NCBI GenBank assembly: GCA_963682025.1
Contig: OY821518.1
Coordinates: forward strand, 238,084,204 to 238,148,203
Direction: 5' to 3'
From: Cordilura impudica
Taxonomy: Eukaryota > Arthropoda > Insecta > Diptera > Scathophagidae
Length of the DNA: 64,000 nucleotides
The notes beneath the pieces were generated by a model. That model did not search any database and was not told the origin of the DNA. It saw only the letters and a list, made by a program, of their open reading frames with translations. Within the stretch, counting starts at the first letter, position 1. The number at the start of each line of letters is the position of its first letter. This document shows, in pieces, positions 34,345 through 45,692 of the stretch. The translations under genes were made by a program, and so were the position numbers.

Positions 34345-36385
34345 CTAGCAATTGAACATGTCGTTCCGTTCCGTTCCTTGTATGTGTGATGGAATTTTTG
34401 GATCATTAAACGGTGGATCATCTTGATTTAAATATTCTTTCAATGTATCGTACGGAATGCTTCGCGTGAATGCTGGTTCAAATACGTTATTTATTTCATT
34501 CATATTGATCATTTCCGTGTAACTTGTGCAATTAAAGTTTATATCTGGTTTTTTATAAGCTCTAAGTTGCGTTGGGTCGTCAACATCGGTTCGATAGCGT
34601 AGAATTTTCTTGATAGCACAGTCGCGCTTTTCTTTGCTATCATCAAACAACATTGATAACAAGATAATTTTCCTTGATTGACAATTTTGCGTAAACGAGG
34701 TTCTAGAAATCGTGGCCAACCAATGAACTTGAAAAATAATGCACTGCCGTACACGACAGAGCTGTAATACTTGATATTGAAGTACATTGGCACATAACAT
34801 TTAATTATGAATTCAACCAGAATTCTTAAATTTGCATCTGGATTTTCCGTTGTCACATATAATCGTAATAATCTAGCGGCCTTGGTGAGCCACCGTGAAT
34901 GTACAATTTTCCTTGATTTGATGTTCGCCAGATCCACCGAAACCACGCCGCTAGAAATTGCATGGGCCATGTCGTATAAGTACTTCGAATCGGTGAAAAA
35001 TTCAATTTTTTCTGGAGCAGGGGGCATATTTTGCAACTCATTTTTCTGGAAGCCGTCCACCACCTGAAAATATATAATAATAAATCAATTAATAATGGTT
35101 GACAATTATAATAAATGAGTGATAGCAATAACTTACCGGAAGAGTTTCACAAGTTTCGATTTGACGGCCCAGTTTTCCGGTTGCTGATCTCGGTCCAGTG
35201 CTGGTTGATTTATCCAAAGCTTCAAACAAATGCCGAAACGGAAGTTCGTTGAAGTGTAGAAGGCAAACGAACCAATGCAATGGTCTTTTTAACAGCAATT
35301 CGAATCGTCGTATAATTCCACCGTGTGGGCCAGCGTTTGTTGGCTCACCGTCAGTGCATATTCCAATTAATGCATCCAGTGATATATTTTTATCGTTGAA
35401 AAAATCATTTAATTTGGTTGTTTTTTATTCAGCGGTTTCATGTTCCAGTCTTACGTAACCAATCAATTCAGAATTGGGTTCTCTCAAAATAACAAGATGA
35501 GGATCTTTTACCATCCTAGTATGATACTTCTCATAAATTTTATCTATCGTTAAAGTATCATCTTTTCTGCCATCGAATGAAAACGCTAACAAATTGGTAT
35601 CATCTAACCGTTTGCGAAGCACTTCTTGTCTCATTTCTCTTTTACTCTGCGAACTTTCGATTTATCCATGATGAGAGGTTTCCCATGCTTATCTTTAATT
35701 TTAAAATCTTGAAAAAGAGCGGTTCCCAATGCTGATGCTACTCTATCAGGCACACCAAATCTGTCACATACCAAGGCAAAGTTAAAACAATCGTATCTCT
35801 CTGTGTATTGTGAACTTGTGTTTCTATCCATATCTTCTTGAACCGTTGGCGGTGCGTATGTTGAATCATCGGGATCTTGGTATGTTGGCATTGATGACAT
35901 ACACGTTGCTCTTCAATTTCCATCACAAATGCATCCATTGTTAGTCTTCTCTGATTATGTTGATCGTGCATAAACTCTTTGAGAGGTTAGGGAACCAAGC
36001 CGCATGCACATGGAGCTGCCTTCAAATCGCATTTACATGTTCCAATGTAAAAAATTGTTTCCAGAGATTTTACATACTCTGTAAATTGTTGGGTTTTGTT
36101 TCTTCTCTTGATTTGGTCTTGATATTTGTCAAGCAATATAGTCAATTTATTACATACACTTTTTTTCAGCATTATTTCCATACCAAGTTTTTCCCAAATT
36201 CCAATCAACTTATCTTGTACTTGAATAGTGAATGATTTATAGGAAAACTTTTTTTGTTCTGTTTTAGCACGTTCGCTTAAGTAAAAATAATATCTCAATA
36301 TATCCAGATGGGTTGGTAAATTAAGATCAGTTAAATCAGTAGACACACCAAAAACAGTAACATCATGCTTGGGTATATGACTCAT
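34345..36385 (-). pseudogene. Transposase-like gene of the 5.9-kb element, broken
   Basis: Read from 36385 down. An N-terminal part has a Cys cluster (CKCDLKAAPCACGLVP) followed by a stop and EFMHDQHNQRRLTMD. Next come a block around RYDCFNFALVCDRFGVPDR, LLAFSFDGRKDDTLTIDKIY (candidate first Asp), ALIGICTDGEPTNAGPHGG (candidate second Asp, cf. the hAT TDNA/TDGA box), LLKRPLHWFVCLLHFNELPF, IVHSRWLTKAARLLRLYVTT, MYFNIKYYSSVVYGSALFF and NFNCTSYTEMIN. At least one stop and several frame changes break it. I recognise these blocks from multicopy arthropod and cnidarian proteins but cannot name the family. The other signals suggest a hAT-related transposase. Confidence 0.65.
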
Positions 36386-36461
36386 TGGGTTTTCGATAGT
36401 TGTTGATGTTGTTAATGGGTTGTAAAAGCGCTAATTTCCAATAAATTTTTTAATTTCTTTT

Positions 36462-37310
36462 TATACCCTATACCACTATGTGGTTTGGGTATAATGACTT
36501 TGTGCTGCTGTTTGTAACAACCAAAAATATTTCACCTACACCCATCTTTAATTATACCGATCGAATCAGAATCACTTTCTAAATTGGATTTAACGATGTT
36601 CGTCCGTCCGTCCGTCCGTCCGTCCGTCCGTTCGTCCGTCCGTCCGTTCGTCCGTCCGTCCGTCCGTCCGTCTGTGTGTACATGTAAAGCTTGTAATCAA
36701 ACTGCAGGTCGCAAATATGAATATATTTCGATGAAATTTGGTATTTAATCTTTTATCGGCCATGGGATGAACGCTATTGAAATTGGTGAGAATCGGTCCA
36801 CGTTCAGACCTAGCCCCCATACAAATGACCCCTATGAAATCAACATATATTGCCATAAGATCCAAGTTATCATACAAATCTTAGTCAAATTGGGTTTGTA
36901 TGTATATATTATATCCATTAATAAGTAGTCCAAAAATGATCCCTATTGGATAACTCTTAGTCATAGGCCCCATATAGAGCTGCTTCCCGATATTCACTTA
37001 AATCTATCAAAAAACTAAACTATTGCACTGATTCTTCTCAAATTTTGTTTGTATATTGTTTTGCAAAATACAAGGACTTTACCAAACATGGTCAGGATCG
37101 GTCCATTTTTGGGTCTAGTCCCCATATAGATATAACATCCGATGTGAACTTTTTCATATCTGCAGCCGAAAAAATAATAAAAATCCCACTCAAATTTGGT
37201 TTATGCTTATTTTCTATATCCAGTTAGTTGGGGTTATGAGATAGGGTATCTAGACGCATGGTATAGGGTATCATATAGTCGGTCTAGACCGACTATAATT
37301 TTCTTACTTG
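36462..37310 (+). mobile_element. HINE element, copy D
   Basis: Complete copy with the standard start, the terminal palindrome and the CTTACTTG end. The (GTCC)n/(GTTC) core at 36598-36672 is expanded to about 75 bp, the longest in the window apart from copy G. Confidence 0.75.
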
Positions 37311-37330
37311 TTTATTACTAAGTTCATTTT

Positions 37331-38120
37331 TATACCCTATACCACTATGTGGTTTGGGTATAATGACTTTGTGCTGCTGTTTGTAACAACCAAAAATATT
37401 TGACCTAGACCCATCTTTAATTATACCGATCGAATCAGAATCACTTTCTGAATTGATTTAACAATGTCCGTCCGTCCTTCCGTCCGTCCGTCTGTGTGTC
37501 CATGTAAACCTTGTAATCAAACTGCAGGTCGCAAATATGAATATATTTTGATGAAATTTGGTATATAAGCTTTTATCGGGCATGGGATGAACGCTATTGA
37601 AATTGGTGAGAATCGGTCCATGTTCAGACCTAGCCCCTATACAAATTACCCCTATGAAATCGACATAAATTGCCATAAGATCCAAATTGTCATATAGATC
37701 TTACTCAAATTGGGTTTGTATGCGTTCATTACATCATGAGTACATTAATGAGTAGTCCAAAAATGATCCCTTTGACCCCATATAGAGCTGCTTCCCGATC
37801 TTCACTTAAATCTATTAAAGAACAAAAATATTCCACTGATTCTTCTCAAATTTTGTTTGTATATATTTTTGCAAAATACAAGAGACTTTACCAAACATGA
37901 TCAGGATCGGTCCATTTTTGGACCTAGTCCCTATATAGATATAGCATCCGATATGAACTTTTTCATATCTGCAGCCAAAAAAATTAATAAAAATCCCACT
38001 CAAATTTGGTTTTTGCTTATTTTCTATGACCAGTTAGTTGGGCCTAAGAGATAGGGTTTCTAAACGCATGGTATAGGGTATCGTATAGTCGGTCTAGACC
38101 GACTATAATTTTCTTACTTG
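37331..38120 (+). mobile_element. HINE element, copy E
   Basis: Complete copy in the same orientation, 20 bp after copy D, with a short (GTCC) core near 37466. It ends where the right arm of the 5.9-kb element begins. Confidence 0.75.
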
Positions 38121-38527
38121 TTTCATTTACATATGTTCTGACTAAATAAATTTCTAAAGAGAAAAATAATCTCTGATTTTTTCATGTAAAGTGCCAAAAC
38201 TGGCGATTTTTTGAAATTTTTATATGGGGAACCCCACAGGGGAGTTCCAGGGGATGTGCCACTGGCATGGGTGGGTCTGGCCTCCAAAGTTAGTGAGGGT
38301 CGGTCATACATTTGGACTCGATTGGAGCACTCTAAATGGGTCAAAGTGGGATTTTTCAAAATTTGCCCCTACCCAAAAGTTCGACCCAAATTCTGGGACA
38401 TCAGAATTCGTTTTAGAGGTATGGTTCCTTCGGCAAAGTTTCTTATATTGATCCCTAGAATACGATTTTCACTGAGCAATGAGCGATTTTTTTGCCTCCC
38501 CACAAATCGACCCGGCCTAATGTGCAC

Positions 38528-39130
38528 ATATTTAATAAAAGTACATCCTAAAAAGTCAACTACATAACTAGTAACATGGTCGCGAAATCTAAGATTATAC
38601 ACAAATCTAATAATTCTGTTGAAAAGGTGTTCATATCTACGCATTTCCCCACAGTTGGATCCAGTAAAAACTTCAGCCCAATATAACATATTAGACATTA
38701 ACAATGCATGTGCAATGCGTTTTTTAACATAAACTGGCAGATAAAGATTTAACGAATATAAATTCCATAGTGTAAAATTTATCTTCGAACATAACCAATT
38801 AATATGTGGATCGAAGTTAAGATGGCAATCAATCAACACGCCAAGTCATTTCATACATTCTATTCATTTCAATTCTTACATCATTTACCATGATAGCCAG
38901 ATTAACTTCAGTTCTAGGTGTTATGAAAATCATAGCCTTGGTTTTTGCCGAGTTAATACCAAGGTTACAGTTCGACATCCACTCAGAAATATCTGATAAC
39001 AAAACATTAATAACGGGTTCCAACACTTAAGCAAACTGGCGTTCCCCAGCAAATAAAAGCTGAATGTCATCTGCAAAAACGAAAACTTCACAAGAGAATC
39101 CATGAACAATTCTCATAAGATCATTCATAT
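38528..39130 (-). pseudogene. CR1/Jockey-like LINE ORF2, middle segment (second piece)
   Basis: From 39130 downward the minus strand reads VFVFADDIQLLFAG (RT box FADD, after NDLMRIVHGFSCE), then SEWMSNCNLGINSAKTKAMI and, after a frame break near 38830, LIDCHLNFDPHINWLCSKIN, KKRIAHALLMSNMLYWAEVF and YEHLFNRIIRFVYNLRFRD. It continues the frame of 45689-46053 across the gypsy element and runs into 32615 across the hAT-like element. Confidence 0.8.
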
Positions 39131-39382
39131 TGTCACCCTGTGCAAGAATACGACCATGTGCATTTTATTTTAGTTTTGATATACATACATATGTATTAGT
39201 TATTTTATTCATTCGTATTTGAGAAGTAAAAGAATAATCAGAAGAGGACGCTACTTTTTTTTCTTCTAGCGCTATTCATTTTTTTATTAAATATAATAAA
39301 ATCGTAAAATTAAAACAAGTATTTTATAATTCATTGGTGTTTCGACAAACCTCCTGACACTTCAATGTTAACATTTGTGACA
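39131..39382 (+). repeat. Gypsy 5' LTR (252 bp)
   Basis: Starts TGTCACCCTGTGCAAGAATA and ends ATTTGTGACA. The direct copy at 44122-45688 differs at about five positions and by a CATA indel. Confidence 0.9.
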
Positions 39383-39387
39383 TTTTT

Positions 39388-39401
39388 ATCAGAAGTGGGA
39401 T
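39388..39401 (+). other. Gypsy primer-binding site (tRNA-Leu type)
   Basis: ATCAGAAGTGGGAT, five bases after the 5' LTR, matches the complement of the 3' part of tRNA-Leu except for its last few bases, as in mdg3-like elements. Confidence 0.6.
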
Positions 39402-39510
39402 AAAGAAGCCAGTAAAAATAAAAAGGAAAAACTCACCGACGGCATAGACACGAAAGTTCTAGAATTTGACGAAAGAAAAAAAAGAAGAAAAAATTCTATG
39501 AAAGAACACT

Positions 39511-40743
39511 ATGGAAAATTATAAAAGCTTGACGGTAAAAGAATTACAAGCAAAGTGTAAAGAGGCAGGTGTGCCGTGTTCGGCAAGAAAAAAACAATTA
39601 ATTGAACGCCTTGAAGGAGTCTGTGAAGAACGAAATTCACCCGGTATGACTAAACGCATTGCGCAGTTGGAAAAAACGATGGCCGAAATGCGAGCGGCAT
39701 CAATGCGGTTTCAACCATCTCAGTCTTCATCACCTATGCAGACATTTATGTCACCTGGTGGGTCCCCTGTGCATGAAACAGCCGTAAGTGTTTCAACATC
39801 CGTTTCAACTTTGAACACTCCGTCATGTGGCATACGTACTACAGCCACATCAACAGGTAATGGTTATTTACCACAACTACCCGAAACGTTGCAGCCGTCA
39901 TCGCAATTCGTACCATCATCGCCAATCCCAACATATCGACAGCCCGTATTGTTGCAGCCGTCATCGCAACACATTCCCGTGTCTACATATGACCATCATC
40001 CACCTGTATGTGTTTCGTACACAGTGCCCCGGGTTAATTTTGAACAAAGACCAGATAACCCACGAGTTCCACCGACGGCTTCGTGTTATGTAACCAATTC
40101 GCATCCGCGAATGATACCTTCGAGCAACATGTCAATCCATTGTAATGAGCAACAAAATTATTCATCGTCACATATGTACGAACAACAGTATTTAGCGACG
40201 GCACCGTGTTTCTCTCAAAATGTTTTTTCTGCCAGCCCGTATGGCAACGTAAGGGAAATGTTGGCATTATTACCAGAGTTTAACCCATCGTTAGTTGAAT
40301 CTTTGAATTCGTTTCAATTTATTAGACGTGTAGAGGCTCTTAAAGCTGCCTACGGTTGGGATGACCAAACGCTCATTTTTGCCATCCAACAGAAGATGCA
40401 GGATCCGGCCAAACATTGGGTAGACTCGCTGCAGGTCGTTTTTTTTTCATGGCAGCTCTTAACCGAAAAATTTTTGCAGGATTTTCCGTATGTGGAGAGC
40501 GCAGCCGACATCCACATAAAGATGTCACGAAGTAAGCGTCATCCAAATGAAACGCCCAAAGAGTATTATTTCAGGATGTTCGCCTTGGGTACAAAGGGAA
40601 ATCTGCCGCAATCGGCGATAGCCAGACATATAGTAAATGGCATAAACGAGCCGGATCTAAAGCGAAATATATCAAATGAATATAAGACATGTAATCAGTT
40701 GTTCCGTGACATAAGTAATTATTGTGTTTATAATGACGACTGA
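39511..40743 (+). CDS. Gypsy Gag with N-terminal SAP-like motif
   Basis: An intact 410-codon ORF from ATG 39511. Residues 4-36 resemble a SAP motif (SLTVKELQAKCKEAGVPCSA then KKQLIERLEG). A coiled-coil-like segment and a long Pro/Ser/Gln-rich linker follow. A capsid-like retrotransposon Gag domain lies at about 250-400 (FIRRVEALKAAYGWDDQTLI, KHWVDSLQ, SKRHPNETPKEYYFRMF). Gag packages the element's RNA. The zinc knuckles are in the next frame. Confidence 0.85.
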   Translation: MENYKSLTVKELQAKCKEAGVPCSARKKQLIERLEGVCEERNSPGMTKRIAQLEKTMAEMRAASMRFQPSQSSSPMQTFMSPGGSPVHETAVSVSTSVSTLNTPSCGIRTTATSTGNGYLPQLPETLQPSSQFVPSSPIPTYRQPVLLQPSSQHIPVSTYDHHPPVCVSYTVPRVNFEQRPDNPRVPPTASCYVTNSHPRMIPSSNMSIHCNEQQNYSSSHMYEQQYLATAPCFSQNVFSASPYGNVREMLALLPEFNPSLVESLNSFQFIRRVEALKAAYGWDDQTLIFAIQQKMQDPAKHWVDSLQVVFFSWQLLTEKFLQDFPYVESAADIHIKMSRSKRHPNETPKEYYFRMFALGTKGNLPQSAIARHIVNGINEPDLKRNISNEYKTCNQLFRDISNYCVYNDD

Positions 40744-40790
40744 CGTCTGCTACAGCAGTACCTGGCCGATCGAAGCCAACGGCGTCAAAT

Positions 40791-43700
40791 GTGAAATTTT
40801 TAAATAACGCTGGAGTTACAAAAAATGAAAATGTTATCGGTAATTCTTTGAGTAAGGTCAAGTGCTATAATTGTTATAAGTTTGGGCATTATTCTGTAAA
40901 GTGTCCTGAGCCACAAAGGCGACAACGCTGTACAAATTGTCAACGGACTACGCATACTACAGATAAGTGTCCTGATAGAATTACAACTAAATCGACAATA
41001 AACCACATCGCCCCAGTTACCACCAACGACAGTATTATTGTGAAGGAGATAATGGTAAATGGACATAAAACCAATTCATTTGTCGACCCCGGTAGCAACC
41101 GCTCCCTGATTCGAAAATCCTTTGCCTTGAAATTTTGGAATGTTGTTAGTGTAAGTATTTGTCTAGAGGGTTTCGCTGGAGGCCAATGTGAGTGCACCGG
41201 CCTAGTGAAAGCGACCATTTTGATTGACAACCATGAGTTTGCGATTGATTTACTGACAGTTGAAGATGATTTTCTTTGTGAATATATTCTGCTAGGACGA
41301 GATATAATATGCGGAAAAGGTAAACGCCTGATTATTGAGGACGATGACTGCCGTTTAGAGAAAATTGACAGTCTACGTACTGAGTCGAATTTAATACCAT
41401 CCGAAATCGATAAACTTAAGGAACTATTGATAAAACATCGAAATTGTTTTGCTGAAAACACATCGGACCTTGGAAAATGTAATGTTTCCAAAATGGAGAT
41501 CCATTTAACAACCGACACTCCAGTTCACATGAAGCCGTACAGGGTCCCATTCGCCAAACGCTCAATATTAACCAAAATAACTGGAACATGATATCGTCCG
41601 TCCGTCCGATTCTTCGTACGCATCGGCTGTCGTCCTCGTCAACAAAAGCAATTGGGAACACCGCATATGCGTTGACTACCGTCAACTTAATTCGATAACA
41701 TCAAAGACATACCATACCCAATGCCAATCATGGATGAGCAGTTTGCCCAGTTAGCCGGTAATAAGTAGTTTACAACGCTAGACTTACGTATGGCATATCA
41801 TCTAATTGAAGTAACTGAGGATTCGAGAAAGTATACCGCATTCGTGACTCATGATGGACATTTCGAGTACAACCGGATGCCATTTGGGCTTGTGAATGCT
41901 CCGGCAGTTTTCCAGTCCGTTATGAACAGGTTGTGTTCGAAAATGAATTCCGGCGAAATTTTGGCTTACTTGGATGATATTGTTATACCGAGCAAGACAA
42001 TCGATGAGGGTCTGTCACGCCTTGATAGATTTCTAAAAATACTAACGGAAAGCGGTTTCACGCTTCTATTTGATAAATGCGTTTTTCTGTCTACAAAAAT
42101 CACTCACCTGGGACATATCATCGATGAAAACGGCATTCGGCCAGGTGACAGTAAAATAAGTGCTATCAGAAACTTTCGTCCACCGACTAATATAACGGAG
42201 GTAAGAAGATTCCTGGGTTTAACAGGTTTTTTTTAGAAAATTTGTGCAGGATTATTCGTTATTATCAAGACCAATTACAATGTTGCTCCGGAAATCGGAA
42301 AACGTTTTTGTTTGGGGTCCAGTCCAGCAGAAAGCCTTCGACAAGTTAATTGAAATTCTTACCCAGCAACCGGTACTCGCCCTCTACGATAGTAATGCTC
42401 GTCATGAAGTCCACACGGATGCAAGTAGCCTCGGTCTAGCCGGAATTCTACTTCAAAACTCGGGTGATGATCAATGGAAGCCTGTTTTTTATTATAGCCG
42501 CCATTGTACCGAAGCCGAAAGCCGCTACCATGGCTATGAACTTGAAGCCCTTGTTGAGGTGCTACATCGATTCAGAATTTATCTGCTTGGTAAAGACTTC
42601 CGCTTGGTGACAGATTGCTCCGCTGTTGCTAAAGTAAAAGCGAACAAAGAGCTGAAGCCGAAGATAGCTCGATGGTGGATGCGTCTCCAGGAGTTTGATT
42701 TTACTCTTATTCACCGGGAGGGAAACCGTATGGCACATGTCGATGCCTTGAGCAGAGCTCCCGATAAGCCGCCTAAAGAAGTTGAACCGGATTTATAATG
42801 AAGGTTACAGCCGATATCGATGACTGGATAGTTACGATGCAATTAAGGGACGAGAGACTACTTAATATTATTGCCATACTTAAAGGTGACCGACGTTCCG
42901 ATCAGGAAAAGCAGATTAAATCTGAATATTATCTACGTAACCATCGCCTTTACCATAGGGACGAAAATGGTCTCAAGCTAGTGATTCCGAAAGATATACG
43001 GTGGAGAATCGTAAAATATTCACATGATGACATGGGTCACTTTGCGATGCAGAAGCCTATTGATCGAATAAGGCAAAAGTTTTGGTTTCCGAAAATCCGA
43101 AAATACACCAAAGAATATATCGCTAATTGCATAACTTGCTGTTAGTACAAGGCCCGGTGTGGAAAATCCGAAGCTCGTCTACATTTTAGCCCAGTCGAAC
43201 CAATTCTTTTCCAAACTGTACACATCGATCATCTCGGTCCTTTTACGAAAAGTAAAAAGGGAAACTGTTATATCCTGGCTATGTCCGATAGATTTAGTAA
43301 GTATCTTGTGGTGAAAGCCGTACGCAACACGAAAACTACCCCCGTGATTAATGCTCTTAATGAGGTGACATCCTACCTTGGCCTTCCTAAATGCATCGTC
43401 AGCGATCGAGGGACGGCATTTACCTCAAAATCTTTTGAGGATTTTTGTAGCCATAATTCGATCAGGCATATTAAAACAGCTGTACGTACTCCAAGAGCAA
43501 ATGGCCAGGTAGAACGTGCAAATCAGACAATTCTTTCCTACATTCGTACCACTGCCGAAAACTCAAAGGATTGGGATCTCATATTACGAGAGCTCCAATG
43601 GGCCGTAAACTCCCAAAGGAACTCAACCTCGGGTTTTACACCCAATGAACTTGTGTTCGACTTCAAACTCCGCGACATTATACATAATCATTTAGTAGCC

Positions 43701-44114
43701 GCCATCCATGATGATACCGTAGAAAGCGCTCTGCCTATGGATGAGAAACGAAATCTCGCTGTTGAAAATATTCAAAGGGAGCGGGAGAAGTGAGAAAAGC
43801 GTTTCAATACGAAACACACAATCCCAAAACAGTATAATGAACATGACATCGTGGTTATTGAAAACGAGGCCCCTGCAACAGGAGACTCCAGAAAACTCGA
43901 GCCAAAGTTTCTTGGTCCATATATCATTGCCAAGGTTTTGAAGAATGACCGGTACTTAATTGAGGATGTTCCCGGTATCCAAATTACCAATCGAAAGTTT
44001 TCATCCGTGTATTCAGCCGATAAGATCAAACCGTGGTGCAGTAGCAGTCCAATGCTGGATGATACATCTGGGTATATATCCGACGAAATCGACGACGATT
44101 GGAGGTCAGAATAG
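40791..44114 (+). pseudogene. Gypsy Pol (protease, RT, RNase H, integrase), broken
   Basis: Domains in order: zinc knuckles CYNCYKFGHYSVKC and CTNCQRTTHTTDKC; a protease whose active site reads DPGSNRSLI instead of DSG/DTG; RT (YLDDIVIPSK at about 41970); RNase H (VHTDASSLGLAGILLQ); integrase with an HHCC finger (SHDDMGHF, CITC), first Asp in HIDHLG, second in SDRGTAFTS and Glu in NGQVERANQT; and a C-terminal segment ending at 44114. The frame is broken between 41580 and 41790, by an extra T in a T-run near 42230, near 42798, by TAG at about 43144 and by TGA at about 43791. The element cannot make a full Pol. Confidence 0.88.
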
Positions 44115-44174
44115 GCCGAGCTGTCACCCTGTGCAAGAATACGACCATGTACATTTTATTTTAGTTTTGATATA

Positions 44175-45491
44175 CAGGGTTGCCCATATTCGACGGACCC
44201 ATCTGGCAACGCCATAACTTTTGACAGAGATGTCAGATCGCTTAAAGACATACCGCGTTTGAAGCGTCAGTCCAAGCAGATTTTTACCATGCAACAATAC
44301 ACGCCACGCGAGCGCTCTGAAATAGTTGAAATTTACATTCAACAGAACAAGTCAATTGTTAAAACTCAACGTGCTTTTAAAATATTAAAAAATGTGAGAA
44401 GTGCGCCTTCTAAGAACACCATTAAGCGTTTATACGAAAAATTTTCGACTGGTGAGGCTCTTTCTAATCCGAAGAGGCCAAATAAAAGTCGACCAAGGCG
44501 ATCGGCCGAGAATATCGCTGCCGTAAGAGCCAGTGTTGAGAGGTCCCCAAGAACATCCCAAAAACGCCGTTCTCAGCAGTTGGGCATGGCTCGGTCCACT
44601 TTACAACGGATTATTCGCGTTGATTTGCATTTGTTCCCGTACAAAATTCAATTGACGCAAACATTGTTGCCTTTGGACAAGCCTCGTCGATTGGAATGGG
44701 CCCAAAGAGTCATCGAAATGGCCGAAGATGACGAGCAATTTTGGAACAAAATTATAATGTCCGATGAAGCCCATTTCACATTGAATGGGACCGTAAATAA
44801 GCAAAATTGCCGTATTTACGCCACTGAAAATCCTCAGGAGATTCAAGAAGTGCCTCTTCATGACGAAAAAGCCACAGTTTGGTGCGGCGTTAGTGCGAAA
44901 ACGGTCATTGGGCCGTTTTTCTTCCAAAATGAAAATGGCCTTGCTGTTACCATCAACCAAGAGCGTTATCGCGACATGATGACCAATTTTGTGATGCCAA
45001 TTATTCGTCGAAAGCGTATGAGGCAGTTCTGGTTTCAACAAGACGGCGCTCCACCGCACACAAGTCGCATAACAATCGATTTTCTGATGAATTTGTTTCC
45101 GGGCCGTTTGATGTCGAAAAGGGGTGATTTGGACTGGCCACCGCGTTCGCCCGATTTGACGCCGCCTGACTTCTTCTTGTGGGGATATTTGAAGTCAAAG
45201 GTTTACGTTAACAAGCCAAGGACCGTAGAAGAGCTCAAGGACAACATTCGTGAAGAAATAGCCGCTATTCCGGCCGAAATGTTGGCGAAAACGATGGAAA
45301 ATGCTGCAAAAAGGGCACAATACGCCATCAACGCCAGAGGCGGCCATTTGAGAGATATCATATTCAAAAATTGATGTAAACAAATCTACTTGGAACAAAT
45401 TAAATGATTAAGATTGCCAACCGCCAAATTTTTATTTTTTTCTTTGATTTTTTTAAAAAAAACATGGGTCCGTCGAATATGGGCAACCCTG
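44175..45491 (+). mobile_element. DD41D (rosa-like) mariner, apparently intact
   Basis: A 1,317-bp element with perfect 28-bp terminal inverted repeats (44175-44202 and 45464-45491, beginning CAGGGTTGCCCATATTCGAC). It is flanked by TA duplications (44173-44174, 45492-45493) and carries one uninterrupted transposase gene. It sits inside the gypsy 3' LTR and is among the youngest insertions here. Confidence 0.95.
44289..45374 (+). CDS. Mariner transposase (DD41D)
   Basis: 361 codons from ATG 44289, chosen because the open frame upstream to 44259 has no ATG. An N-terminal paired helix-turn-helix region (YTPRERSEIVEIYIQQNKSI, KNTIKRLYEKF) is followed by the catalytic domain: first Asp in IIMSDEAHFTLNG, second in FQQDGAPPHTS, third in LTPPDFFLWG. 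41 residues separate the last two, which makes it DD41D, the rosa-type group. WPPRSPDLTPPDFFLWGYLK is the family box. All three Asp are present, there are no stops, and the terminal repeats are perfect, so this copy may encode active transposase. Confidence 0.92.
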   Translation: MQQYTPRERSEIVEIYIQQNKSIVKTQRAFKILKNVRSAPSKNTIKRLYEKFSTGEALSNPKRPNKSRPRRSAENIAAVRASVERSPRTSQKRRSQQLGMARSTLQRIIRVDLHLFPYKIQLTQTLLPLDKPRRLEWAQRVIEMAEDDEQFWNKIIMSDEAHFTLNGTVNKQNCRIYATENPQEIQEVPLHDEKATVWCGVSAKTVIGPFFFQNENGLAVTINQERYRDMMTNFVMPIIRRKRMRQFWFQQDGAPPHTSRITIDFLMNLFPGRLMSKRGDLDWPPRSPDLTPPDFFLWGYLKSKVYVNKPRTVEELKDNIREEIAAIPAEMLAKTMENAAKRAQYAINARGGHLRDIIFKN

Positions 45492-45692
45492 TACATATGT
45501 ATTCGTTATTTTATTCATTCGTATTTGAGAAGTAGAAGAATAATCAGAAGAGAACGCTACTTTTTTTTCTTCTAGCGCTATTCATTTTTTTATTAAATAT
45601 AATAAAATCGTAAAATTAAAACAAGTATTTTATAATTCATTGGTGTTTCGACAAACCTCCTGACACTTCAGTGTTAACATTTGTGACAATAT

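Larger units (their letters stand above)
32616..38519 (-). mobile_element. hAT-like DNA transposon with long terminal inverted repeats (5.9 kb)
   Basis: Flanked by perfect 8-bp direct repeats ATGTGCAC (32608-32615 and 38520-38527). The tips are TAGGGCGGGTCGATTT and its near-complement. The arms (32616-33060 resuming at 34170, and 38121-38519) are complementary over about 400 bp or more. The interior carries a broken transposase-like gene on the minus strand (36385-34345). A smaller hAT sits in the left arm and two HINEs sit between the gene and the right arm. The 8-bp duplication points to the hAT superfamily. Confidence 0.8.
39131..45688 (+). mobile_element. Ty3/gypsy LTR retrotransposon, inserted in the LINE
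   Basis: LTRs at 39131-39382 and 44122-45688 (the latter interrupted by a mariner). They begin TGTCAC and end GTGACA. The flanking 4-bp direct repeat ATAT is at 39127-39130 and 45689-45692. Gag, protease, RT, RNase H and integrase follow in Ty3 order. There is no envelope gene. The LTRs differ by only a handful of substitutions, so the insertion is fairly recent, yet pol carries stops and frameshifts. Confidence 0.92.
44122..45688 (+). repeat. Gypsy 3' LTR, interrupted by a mariner
   Basis: LTR sequence at 44122-44174 and 45492-45688. Removing the mariner and one TA leaves 248 bp, matching the 5' LTR. Confidence 0.9.

Noticed and set aside
36598..36672. Regular GTCC repeats as a possible CRISPR or regulatory array
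   Set aside because: Simple microsatellite expansion at a fixed place inside HINE elements. There are no spacers.
39511..40743. SAP-motif protein as a host chromatin gene
   Set aside because: It lies between two LTRs, just after a primer-binding site, with Pol directly downstream. It is Gag.
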